NCBI GenBank assembly: GCA_002287215.1
Contig: LMVO01000005.1
Coordinates: 1 to 47,891, forward strand
Direction of reading: 5' to 3'
From: Methanocorpusculum parvum
GTDB taxonomy: Archaea; Halobacteriota; Methanomicrobia; Methanomicrobiales; Methanocorpusculaceae
DNA: 47,891 nucleotides
Positions 1-7,704 of this stretch are shown here, in pieces; positions within the stretch are counted from its first letter, which is position 1, and every line of letters starts with the position of its first letter. A model generated the notes under the pieces. That model made no database searches. It had not been told where the DNA came from and saw only the letters and a list, made by a program, of their open reading frames with translations. The translations under genes and the position numbers were made by a program.

Positions 1-59
1 TCCCGATGAAGGGACGAGCAAGACAGCGAAGCTGGATTGCGAGAGTGAGGATAAGCAAA

Positions 60-247
60 TCCGATTCTGGGAGCAAGCCAAAGGCTTGCGGGATTCGCGC
101 CGATTCGCGGTTGGTTTTTTCTCACGTGTCCACACTTTCCCCTCCTCCTTCCGAATTGGATTCGCGGCGATTCAAGCGAGGGCTGAAAGCCCGAAGCGGA
201 GAGCAAAGCGAAGCTTTGCGGTTCGCAGTTTGTTTTTTTCATGAGTC
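60..247. repeat. Degenerate direct repeat with triloop hairpins and T-tracts
   Basis: The first 264 bases hold no convincing gene. Two diverged direct units (about 60-131 and 160-247) each contain GATTCGCG-type motifs, a short hairpin and then a T-run before a similar CAYGWGTCC ending. Hairpins seen: GCAAGCC-AAA-GGCTTGC (73-89), GGGCT-GAA-AGCCC (180-192) and GCAAAGC-GAA-GCTTTGC (203-219). T-runs lie near 115-120 and 233-239. The arrangement could terminate transcription entering from the left edge. A 91-codon open frame here is arginine/serine-rich and is not supported as a gene. Confidence 0.5.
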
Positions 248-264
248 CAAAGTAGGTAATCCAT

Positions 265-543
265 CTTCCCGAATCGGGTGACCAGTGACCAGTGACCAGT
301 GATCAGTGATCACCTGCGAAATGCCGAAAGGAGATGGGAGGGGTAATTCGGATCTCAGCCCTGTTTCTGCTTTTTGTAATTAGTTAACTATATATACTTT
401 TAGAAATAAATAAATAATACAAGAGTGTTTCGGCAGCCAATCTCTCACGAAGGAGAGTGCGGCTGAATATTTTTCAGGGTATCTTTTTTTTCAAAAGCCG
501 GGTGATCACTGATCACTGGTCACTGGTCACACAATTCGGGAAG
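265..543 (+). repeat. Heptamer-armed inverted-repeat element, copy A
   Basis: The element is bounded by a 10-bp inverted repeat, CTTCCCGAAT (265-274) and ATTCGGGAAG (534-543). Inside it, tandem heptamers GACCAGT x3, GATCAGT and GATCACC (280-314) form a perfect 30-bp inverted repeat (285-314) with 501-530. The core between the arms shares about 80 bp (386-465) with the reverse complement of 7312-7390, with few mismatches and indels. Only the core is conserved between copies, while the arms use different heptamers. It has no coding capacity and no transposase beside it. It resembles a non-autonomous mobile or RNA-encoding element; this interpretation is inference. Confidence 0.8.
418..491 (+). 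ncRNA. Candidate small RNA in element A
   Basis: A strong archaeal TATA box (CTATATATAC, 388-397) predicts transcription starting near 418-422. The transcript would carry a two-part hairpin: outer stem CAGCC (434-438) with GGCTG (461-465), inner stem CTCTC (442-446) with GAGAG (453-457). T5 at 470-474 and T8 at 484-491 are good archaeal stop signals, giving an RNA of about 70 nt. The same TATA box, hairpin and T-run order recurs in the minus-strand copy near 7284-7384. There the inner stem is kept while the loop and outer stem vary. No RNA family is recognised. The RNA assignment is inferred from sequence only. Confidence 0.45.
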
Positions 544-587
544 GAGGCTGCCGGGTGTGGAGATCTCATATGTCAGCATATCACTCG

Positions 588-622
588 TACACGAAATCGA
601 AGTACATCTGCCAGTACGTCAG
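588..622 (+). repeat. Dispersed repeat of about 35 bp, copy 1
   Basis: The block starting TACACGAAATCGAAGTA and ending AGTACGTCAG recurs in reverse complement at 20322-20357. There is one substitution in the first 22 bases, a variable 3-4 nt spacer, and an identical last 10 bases. It lies about 90 bp before hsdR and just outside element A. The conserved GTACGTCAG and CGAAATCG motifs are non-coding. The function is unknown; it could be a protein-binding site, a small RNA or a mobile-element end. Confidence 0.6.
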
Positions 623-663
623 CTATTTCTGTTATGATCACACAGAAAATCATCCCGTTTCGC

Positions 664-675
664 CCCATATTTTAA
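664..675 (+). promoter_or_regulatory. Likely hsdR promoter (TATA box)
   Basis: ATATTTTAAAT sits about 35-45 bp before the ATG at 710, preceded by purine-poor sequence. This spacing gives a very short leader, and no Shine-Dalgarno motif precedes the start codon, which fits weakly led archaeal transcripts. Confidence 0.45.
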
Positions 676-709
676 ATCATAGCACTCCGATATACTACAT
701 AATCAACCC

Positions 710-3700
710 ATGACCAGGACCAACTTCGACTACCTTTCAGCAGACCCCGGATTCTCCTCCTTTTCTGACACCGCGATCTCAGCAGAGAAGATCTACTCAA
801 TCGACACCGCCGCCTGTGTCGTAAACTGCAGAAGGGCACTTGAATTTGCCGTCAAATGGCTCTACTCCGTCGATACATCCCTAAAACTCCCCTACCAGGA
901 CAACCTTGCCACCCTCATCAACACCGAAGAATTCAAAAAACTCATCAGCTGCGATTTAAGAAAACGCATCAGCTTCATCCGGGTCCTTGGAAACAACGCC
1001 GCCCACGGCTCAGCACAATTCACCCCCGACCAGGCGGAACTCGCCCTTGAAAATCTCTTCATCTTCCTTGACTTCATTGCTTACTGTTACAGTCCGGCCT
1101 ACAAACCGCGGACCTTCGACCGGACGCTCCTCAAAAATCAGGATACGACCCTCCCTCCTCTCAAAGAAGAAACGCCCCTCGCCCGGCTCATCAATGAAAA
1201 CAAACCGCTCAAAAACGAACTCACCGCGAGAAGAACACAACGCGAACCGTCCTACGTCACCAAACCCCTCGAAATATCAGAATACAAAACCCGCAAAATC
1301 TACATCGACACCCAGCTCATCGACGCAGGCTGGGAAAAAGGCAAAGACTGGCTCGATGAATACGAACTCACAGGGATGCCGAACCGCGGCGGAATTGGAT
1401 ACGCCGACTATGTCCTCTTCGGAGACGACGGCAGACCCCTCGCCCTCATCGAAGCGAAAAAGACCTGCAAAGACCCCGCGATCGGCCGTCAGCAGGCAAA
1501 ACTCTACGCCGACCTCCTCGAACAGAAATTCGGCAAACGGCCCGTCATCTTCCTCACCAACGGTTTAGAAACCCGCATCTGGAACGACACCAAATACCCT
1601 GAACAAAAAGTCTCCGGCATCTACGCAAAACGTGACCTCGAAAAAGAGTTTGCCAAACTCGCATTCAGAACCTCCCTTGCCGACATCCGGATCAATACAT
1701 CCATCTCAGGCCGCTACTATCAGATAGAAGCCGTAAAAGCAGTCTGCAGAGCATTTGACACCGAAAACAGAAGAAAAGCCCTCCTCGTCATGGCAACCGG
1801 CAGCGGAAAAACGCGAACCGTCATCTCCCTCGTCGACATCCTCATCCGGCACGGCTGGGTAAAAAACGTCCTCTTCCTTGCTGACAGAAACCTCCTTGTC
1901 ACCCAGGCAAAACGGTCATTCAACGCCCTCCTCCCCGACCTCTCACTCACCAACCTCGGTGAAGAAAAAGACAGCCTCACCGCACGGGCAGTCTTCTCAA
2001 CCTATCAGACAATGATCAACGCGATCGACGATGTCAAAGACGAAAACGGCGGCAGACTATTCACCTGCGGACACTTCGACCTCATCATCATCGACGAAGC
2101 ACACCGCAGTATCTATAACAAATACAAAGACATCTTCTCCTACTTCGACGCTCATTTAGTCGGACTCACCGCGACCCCGAAAGACGAAGTCGACAAAAAC
2201 ACCTACGAAACCTTTGAACTCGAAAGCGGCGTCCCGACCTACGGATATGACCTTGCCCAGGCAGTATCCGACGGATACCTTGTCGACTTTCTCACCATCG
2301 AAACCAAACTCAAATTCATCGAAGAAGGCATCATCTACGACGACCTCACCGATGAGGAAAAAGAAGAATACGAAAAAGACTTCACCAGTGAAGACGGCGA
2401 AGTTCCTGAAAGCATAAACAGTGCAGCCTTAAATGAATGGATCTTCAACACCGACACAATAAGACAGGTCCTCGCCGTCGTCATGAAAAACAGCCTCAAA
2501 ACCGACTTCGGCAGCAATATCGGCAAAACCATCATCTTCGCGAAAAATCACCATCACGCAGAAAAGATCTATGAAATATTCGGCAGAGAATATCCGCATT
2601 ATCCTCCAAACTACTGCAGGGTCATAGACAACTACACAAACTACGCCCAGTCCCTCGTCGACGAATTTTCCAACCCGAACAAACTCCCGAGAATCGCCAT
2701 ATCCGTTGATATGCTCGACACCGGACTTGACGTGCCTGAGATCCTGAACCTCGTCTTCTTCAAAAAAGTCTACAGCAAAGCAAAATTCTGGCAGATGATC
2801 GGCAGAGGAACAAGACTCTGCCCCGGACTCATAGATGGAGAAGACAAAAAACAGTTCTACATCTTTGACTTCTGCGGAAACTTTGAGTTCTTCCGTGTCA
2901 TGAAAAAAGGAAGAGAAGCCCCTTGCCAAACCAGCGTCCAGGAACGCATCTTCAATCTTGAATGCGAAATGGCATTCAAACTCCAGGCGCTCGAGTATCA
3001 GACCGACGAACTCATCCCGTTCAGACAGTCGCTCATTGACGACCTCGTCGAAAAAATACGGGAACTCAACAGAGACAACTTCGCCGTAAAACAGCATCTC
3101 AAATACATCGACCAGTATGCCTCCAAAGAGGCATTCAGAGTCCTCACCTATGAAAAGACCCTCCTGCTTGCTGACGAAATCGCTCCCCTCATTCTGCCGT
3201 ACAAAGATGAAGCATCGGCGGTACGGTTTGACGCCCTGATCTACGGGCTTGAACTTGCCTTCCTCGCCGGAAACAAATACAAAAAAGCGACCCGTGATCT
3301 GAACAAAAAAGTGCGGGCACTCGCTGATATCTCCACCATTCCCGAGATCCTCGAACAAAGAGAACTCATCCAAAAAATCCTTCACACCGATTACGTCAAA
3401 GAAGCCGGGATCAAAGAGTTTGAGCACATCAGAACAAACCTCAGGGGTCTTATGAAATACATCCTCCTGGATGAAATAACACGATACGACACCAACTTCT
3501 CTGACAAAATAGTAGATACCAAATGGGCCGTCTCTGATCTTGATGACGGGGGACTCCAGAACTACAAAGCAAAAGCAGAATTCTATCTCCGGCAGCATCA
3601 GGACGAAGAGGTCATTGCAAAACTCAGATCCAACATCCCGCTGACGCCTGAGGATGTAAAAAAGCTGGAAAAAATACTCTGGAAAGACATCGGCAGTAAG

Positions 3701-4018
3701 AAGGAGTACGAAAAAGAGATCGGAGATAAACCGCTCGGCGTCTTTGTCCGGGAGATCATCGGACTGGATATGAGATCCGCCAAAGAAGCATTCGCCAAAT
3801 ATCTGAACGACACCAATCTGGATTCCCGGCAGATCTACTTTGTCAACCGACTCGTCGAGTATATTGTCAGAAACGGACTCATGCCTGACCTTTCAGTCCT
3901 GCAGACCTCACCCTTCACTGATAAGGGAAGTGTAGTGGAGATCTTCACGGATCTATCTATGTGGAATGGGATCAGACAGGTCATTGATAAGATAAACAGC
4001 AATGCAATGACAGCCTGA
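710..4018 (+). CDS. hsdR: Type I restriction enzyme R subunit-like helicase-nuclease (HsdR, EcoEI-type)
   Basis: This 1102-residue protein should be the ATP-driven DNA translocase and nuclease subunit of a type I restriction system. In order it has an N-terminal DUF4145 domain (about 1-130), an HsdR-type nuclease domain (about 190-335) with a PD-(D/E)XK signature (GYADYVLF then IEAKK near 247), and an SF2 helicase. The helicase shows ATGSGKT near 364, DEAH near 461, TATP near 487 and QMIGRGTR near 694. A long C-terminal EcoEI-type region follows. Length and domain order match full-length family members and no frame break is seen. No HsdM or HsdS gene is present between here and the left edge or downstream, so partners lie outside the window or are absent. 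The gene is flanked by repeat elements, consistent with an accessory locus. Confidence 0.9.
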   Translation: MTRTNFDYLSADPGFSSFSDTAISAEKIYSIDTAACVVNCRRALEFAVKWLYSVDTSLKLPYQDNLATLINTEEFKKLISCDLRKRISFIRVLGNNAAHGSAQFTPDQAELALENLFIFLDFIAYCYSPAYKPRTFDRTLLKNQDTTLPPLKEETPLARLINENKPLKNELTARRTQREPSYVTKPLEISEYKTRKIYIDTQLIDAGWEKGKDWLDEYELTGMPNRGGIGYADYVLFGDDGRPLALIEAKKTCKDPAIGRQQAKLYADLLEQKFGKRPVIFLTNGLETRIWNDTKYPEQKVSGIYAKRDLEKEFAKLAFRTSLADIRINTSISGRYYQIEAVKAVCRAFDTENRRKALLVMATGSGKTRTVISLVDILIRHGWVKNVLFLADRNLLVTQAKRSFNALLPDLSLTNLGEEKDSLTARAVFSTYQTMINAIDDVKDENGGRLFTCGHFDLIIIDEAHRSIYNKYKDIFSYFDAHLVGLTATPKDEVDKNTYETFELESGVPTYGYDLAQAVSDGYLVDFLTIETKLKFIEEGIIYDDLTDEEKEEYEKDFTSEDGEVPESINSAALNEWIFNTDTIRQVLAVVMKNSLKTDFGSNIGKTIIFAKNHHHAEKIYEIFGREYPHYPPNYCRVIDNYTNYAQSLVDEFSNPNKLPRIAISVDMLDTGLDVPEILNLVFFKKVYSKAKFWQMIGRGTRLCPGLIDGEDKKQFYIFDFCGNFEFFRVMKKGREAPCQTSVQERIFNLECEMAFKLQALEYQTDELIPFRQSLIDDLVEKIRELNRDNFAVKQHLKYIDQYASKEAFRVLTYEKTLLLADEIAPLILPYKDEASAVRFDALIYGLELAFLAGNKYKKATRDLNKKVRALADISTIPEILEQRELIQKILHTDYVKEAGIKEFEHIRTNLRGLMKYILLDEITRYDTNFSDKIVDTKWAVSDLDDGGLQNYKAKAEFYLRQHQDEEVIAKLRSNIPLTPEDVKKLEKILWKDIGSKKEYEKEIGDKPLGVFVREIIGLDMRSAKEAFAKYLNDTNLDSRQIYFVNRLVEYIVRNGLMPDLSVLQTSPFTDKGSVVEIFTDLSMWNGIRQVIDKINSNAMTA

Positions 4019-4110
4019 CCGGCCCTCATCTTCACCCTGCCAGGAGACATTTCCGGGCACGGGCAGACAGTATCCTCCGCGTAAGTTCTACAAAAAAAAT
4101 ATTGCCGGGT

Positions 4111-4887
4111 TTATACCAGTTCAGTTCCGCCCGCCACCACCACGAACTGGCCGGTCACGTAACTCGACATATCGCATGAGAAGTAGAGGATCGTCCCGTT
4201 CAGTTCTCCGCGTTTTGCCGGGCGGCACAAGGGGCACATCCTGCTGTACTGGGTCAGGAACTCGTTTGATTTAAATAACGTGCCTTCCGTCATCTCCGAT
4301 TCGAACAGACCCGGGCCGACCGCATTGACCGTGATATTGTTCTGACCGTACGACGTTGCCATACCCATGGTCAGACCGAGGACGGCCGCCTTCGACGTGT
4401 TGTAGACGTGGCGGACGAACATATCTCCCTTATCGCCGATCACTGCATTGATCGATGCCGTGTTGACGATCTTTCCGTAGTTCTGGGCCTTCATGTGCGG
4501 AACGACATACTTGCTCATGAGATAGATGCCTTTGACGTTCGTATCCATCGAGCGGTCCCACTCTTCTACGGAGAGGGTCTCCACCGTTCCACGCTGGGCG
4601 ATGCCGGCGTTGTTGAGGAGGATGTGGATCGTTCCGTACTGTTTGACGATCGCGTCAACCGCCTCTTTCACGCTTTGTTCGTTGGTTACATCGCACGGAT
4701 ACGTGAACACCTCTCCGCCCTTCTCGGCGATCTCTTTTGCGACGGCTGCGAGTTTGTCCGTTCTGCGTGCAAGCATGGCGACTTTTGCTCCTGCTTGTGC
4801 ATACGCTTTGGCCGCGTCGGCGCCAAGACCGCTGGATGCTCCTGAAACGACCGCCACTTTTCCTGTTAAATCACAATAGTTTGACAT
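4111..4887 (-). CDS. Short-chain dehydrogenase/reductase (SDR family)
   Basis: This 258-residue classical SDR is an NAD(P)-dependent alcohol/ketone oxidoreductase, cytosolic, with unknown substrate. It shows the cofactor motif GASSGLG (16-22), NNAG (92-95) and the catalytic set Ser145, Tyr162 and Lys166 in YNTSK. It resembles gluconate 5-dehydrogenase and 3-oxoacyl-ACP reductase types, but substrate cannot be read from sequence. The start at MSNYCD was chosen because the Rossmann fold begins directly after it. A longer frame upstream (to 4974) adds a hydrophobic tail with no family match. A TATA-like TTTATTAT near 4919-4926 would give an almost leaderless message. It is divergent from a TrmB-type regulator, which may control it. 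Confidence 0.85.
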   Translation of the reverse strand: MSNYCDLTGKVAVVSGASSGLGADAAKAYAQAGAKVAMLARRTDKLAAVAKEIAEKGGEVFTYPCDVTNEQSVKEAVDAIVKQYGTIHILLNNAGIAQRGTVETLSVEEWDRSMDTNVKGIYLMSKYVVPHMKAQNYGKIVNTASINAVIGDKGDMFVRHVYNTSKAAVLGLTMGMATSYGQNNITVNAVGPGLFESEMTEGTLFKSNEFLTQYSRMCPLCRPAKRGELNGTILYFSCDMSSYVTGQFVVVAGGTELV

Positions 4888-5146
4888 TTTTATCAAGCTG
4901 ATACTTGCCGCTTGGGAATAATAAAGAAAATGCCACTCGAAAACCGGAACATGCAGCGGTTTTCTGCGCTGCATACCTCCCGGGTTTTGCAGCGAAATCG
5001 TGCCTGGAATGCCGAACAGAGGGCTGAAACATTGATGATTGTCTATTTCTGACCGCTGACCCGGAAGCGGATTCAGAAACTTTATCTTGAAACAATGTGT
5101 TTATGAGGTAGTATGCAAGAGATATGCAGTTACGAAGGATGCGGGG

Positions 5147-5926
5147 ATGTCTGAAGACCCTCTTCTTTCGATCCAGCAGCAGTTGATTGCCTGCGGGATG
5201 CGGGAGTATGAAGCAAAAATCTACGTGACCATCTTCAGCCGGGGCATTCTTACTGCGTTCGAGATCCATCAGTTCAGCGGGGTTCCCCGCGGGAGGGTGT
5301 ATGATGTTCTCGCGCTTCTTGAGGAGAAAGGCTTCATCACCCGTTCGTGGGAGAAGCCGGTCTATTATACTGCCGAACCGGTGGAAAAGGTCTCGCTGCG
5401 TCTGGTGAAGGATACGTTGGCAAATCTGGAACGCATGACCGGCTGCCTCACCGAACTTCAGGATGTCTGCTATCCTCTGGGATCGAAAATAGTCGGTGTG
5501 CATGAATTCCAGACCGATCTTGCGATAGATACGCAGATCAGGGTGGAACTGAAACGCTCCTGCAAGGAAGTTCTTATCCTCTGTTTTGATGCGCGGATCC
5601 TGGAAAGATATGCCGATGATATCAAAGAAGCTGCAAAGCGGATCCCGGTATATGTTGTCGTGAAAGATAAGAGTATGGCAACGTTCTCCCCGATCAAATG
5701 TTATATGATCAAACGCGGGATCCCTATGACGACGATGGAGATGCCGCTTTCTTCCAATAAGCAGAGGGTGCCTGTACTTGCGCAGTTTTATTACGATCGT
5801 CAGGGAACGATCGCGATCCTCGAACATCAGGGCCAGAAGATTTGTCTTGGTCTTGTGAACAACGTTTCGGTATTTGTGGCGCAGAGTATTCTTCAGAATA
5901 TCGAAAGGGTCGAGCCCGAAGAGTGA
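5147..5926 (+). CDS. TrmB-family transcriptional regulator
   Basis: This 259-residue protein has an N-terminal TrmB-type winged helix (about 8-80: two-helix lead, then a recognition region containing SGVPRGRVYDVL and a wing with KPVYYTAEP). A C-terminal sensor-like domain resembles those that bind sugars or other small ligands in archaeal TrmB proteins. The ATG at 5147 follows GCGGGG and begins right at the conserved part. A TTG at 5087 in the same frame is less likely. The gene is transcribed away from the neighbouring SDR gene, the usual arrangement for a local regulator and its target. The ligand is unknown. Confidence 0.8.
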   Translation: MSEDPLLSIQQQLIACGMREYEAKIYVTIFSRGILTAFEIHQFSGVPRGRVYDVLALLEEKGFITRSWEKPVYYTAEPVEKVSLRLVKDTLANLERMTGCLTELQDVCYPLGSKIVGVHEFQTDLAIDTQIRVELKRSCKEVLILCFDARILERYADDIKEAAKRIPVYVVVKDKSMATFSPIKCYMIKRGIPMTTMEMPLSSNKQRVPVLAQFYYDRQGTIAILEHQGQKICLGLVNNVSVFVAQSILQNIERVEPEE

Positions 5927-5950
5927 GCGAGGGGAAAATAGAGTGTGCTC

Positions 5951-6958
5951 TCAATCCGCCAGCCGCTTTAGTATCCTCATCGCTCTCAGGGTAAGCCATT
6001 TGCTTTGGTCACCCTTTTGTCCGAATGGTACGAGAAGTCTGTCACTGGCATACGTATTCCCGACCCTCCATCTGCCCGTATCATCCTGCCTGGAAACAAC
6101 GAGCTCCAAAGCATCGTCCATGCGGGCGTCCCGAACACCAAGTCCGCTCAAAATATCGAGTATTTCAAGCACATCGGTCTGATACATCAGAGGAAAACCG
6201 AATCTGAGCCAGCCGGGTTTTGCCGTCCGGTTAAGATCATGGCTGCGTTTGTAGATATGGTGGGTGAGCATGAACTCTGCGGCCTTGTGAATCGTATCTT
6301 GCACCGCCGGCGTTCTCTTTTCCTCCGGTATGGCGCTTAACGCTTTGAGCGCTTTAACGACGCCCATATGGCAGGTATGCCTGCCCCAGCACATTTCCAG
6401 GCGGTCATACGGCGGGACCTGTGGATCGTCTTCTGTCCCGTCGTTGAAACGCATGTATCGGGTGAGCCAGCCGATCCCTTTCTGCAGTCTTGGATCATCG
6501 AGATATCCGAACTGTATGAGGGCCCACACCATATTTCCCGTGAGACAGGGTATGACCTCGGCGATCCGCCCCCCTCCGGTTTTTACAGCAGTGTTCTGCG
6601 AAAAACCGCCGTCCTGTATTTCCTGTGAGTTTGTCAGGAGATATTCGCACTGCTCCCTGATCTGCGGCACCGGGGCGGCGCCCAGCTCCGCGAGGGTGAT
6701 CAGCGACCAGATGAGCCCTTTGTATTTGTAGGTGTAAAACCGGTGATAGGTTTGGAGGCAGGCAGGGTCCTGCTGTTTTTGAAGGATCTCAGGCACGATG
6801 CCGTATTCCATGATCTGATTTTTTGCCTCCAGGACGGCAGGGTCATCTTCGGGCCGGTCAAGTATCTGCTTTAACGCAAAATACCGTACTGAAGGGTTTT
6901 CTTTTTCCAGCAGCCAATCCGAGGGATCAGCTTTGAGCAGCGCTTTCCAGTTGTCCAT
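5951..6958 (-). CDS. Alpha/alpha-toroid (prenyltransferase/squalene-cyclase-like) protein
   Basis: This 335-residue soluble protein has repeated helical segments carrying QDGGF- and DDTGRW-like motifs, typical of the (alpha/alpha)6 toroid fold shared by terpene cyclases and prenyltransferase beta subunits. The Asp-rich DXDD cyclase motif is not evident, so enzymatic activity as a terpene cyclase is doubtful. Proteins like this are common in methanogens and lack a proven role. The start MDNWKALL (6958) is preceded by a purine stretch (AAAGGGA on the coding strand). An upstream in-frame ATG at 7009 would add 17 poorly conserved residues. It converges with the TrmB gene, 24 bp apart. Confidence 0.65.
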   Translation of the reverse strand: MDNWKALLKADPSDWLLEKENPSVRYFALKQILDRPEDDPAVLEAKNQIMEYGIVPEILQKQQDPACLQTYHRFYTYKYKGLIWSLITLAELGAAPVPQIREQCEYLLTNSQEIQDGGFSQNTAVKTGGGRIAEVIPCLTGNMVWALIQFGYLDDPRLQKGIGWLTRYMRFNDGTEDDPQVPPYDRLEMCWGRHTCHMGVVKALKALSAIPEEKRTPAVQDTIHKAAEFMLTHHIYKRSHDLNRTAKPGWLRFGFPLMYQTDVLEILDILSGLGVRDARMDDALELVVSRQDDTGRWRVGNTYASDRLLVPFGQKGDQSKWLTLRAMRILKRLAD

Positions 6959-7234
6959 TTTTTCCCTTTTTATTTGAGAGGAGGCGGCAATGCTTCCTTT
7001 CTGAATCATTCATTCTCAATCATCAAATAGCTATGTCCTGAGATGGAGGTCGGTGATTTTTCCCGATGCTTTATCCATCCCGGAGATCGGGGTGATTCCA
7101 CAGGGGACTAGCGCTTCGTCTGTTTTTTGCAGAAAAAACCCGCGTTAGAAGGATTGATAAGAACAGACATGACTCTCTAAGACCTTTGGACTATTCAACG
7201 TATTGAGCTGACCGGACTTCCAGAGGATGAACTC

Positions 7235-7494
7235 ATACTTCATCAATCATACTTCATCAATCATACTTCACTCATGATTCCCGAAAAAAGAACTGCCTGG
7301 AAAAAATCGAGCCGCACTCTCCTTGGAGAGATTTGCTGCCGATATACTCTTGTGTTATTTCTTTCTTTCTAAAAGTATATATAGTTATTTCAAGGTGTCG
7401 AAAAACAAAAGGAAAAAAATCTCCAGGTCTTCCTCTTCCCGAAATCATATATGAAGTATGAAGTATGAAGTATGACGGATGATTGATGATTGAT
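7235..7494 (-). repeat. Heptamer-armed inverted-repeat element, copy B
   Basis: The left arm (7235-7276) alternates ATACTTC x3 and ATCAATC x2, then ACTCATG. The right arm (7453-7494) reads GAAGTAT x3, GACGGAT, GATTGAT x2. Both arms thus use the same two heptamers in opposite orientation but in a different order. The core between them contains, on the minus strand, the sequence shared with copy A (TATATATACTTTTAG, then CGGCAGC and GAGAGTGCGGCT). The heptamers differ completely from those of copy A although the unit length is the same. It fills the 695-bp gap between the toroid gene and the DUF4276 gene, and the rest of that gap shows nothing recognisable. Confidence 0.8.
7284..7355 (-). ncRNA. 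Candidate small RNA in element B
   Basis: The minus strand carries TATA box CTATATATAC (7375-7384), placing a start near 7355. It then has hairpin CTCTC-CAAG-GAGAG (7317-7330 region) with a weaker outer AGC/GCT stem, and T6 runs at 7301-7306 and 7284-7289. This is the same layout as the plus-strand candidate at 418-491, with a shortened loop but an identical inner stem. Expression is not known. Confidence 0.45.
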
Positions 7495-7704
7495 GACGTC
7501 CCCGGAATTATTACAGCAATAAGACAGAACGGATAACTCAAAATAACCCGAAGAATAGTATTCGCGGCGCAATTCTGATCGGGTTTCCGGCACAAAAGTT
7601 TGTGTCTCTGATTTGGTATGAGGTGTATCCTTGTGCGGGAATGTCCGATCGTTAAACAAATCGGGGTGTGTCATCACATTATTTTTAGCGTGACCTGATG
7701 CAGT

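Noticed and set aside
6..281. 91-codon open frame at the left edge
   Set aside because: It is made of repeat and hairpin sequence, has no domain-like pattern and ends inside the heptamer arm.
280..314. Tandem repeats considered as a CRISPR array
   Set aside because: The unit is only 7 bp without spacers, and no cas genes are in the window.
2429..3598. 389-codon open frame antisense to hsdR
   Set aside because: It lies inside a well-supported helicase gene, is Phe/Val/Glu-rich from antisense codon bias, and has no recognisable domain.
4888..4974. N-terminal extension of the SDR protein
   Set aside because: The extra 29 residues precede the canonical SDR start, overlap the expected promoter and match nothing in the family.
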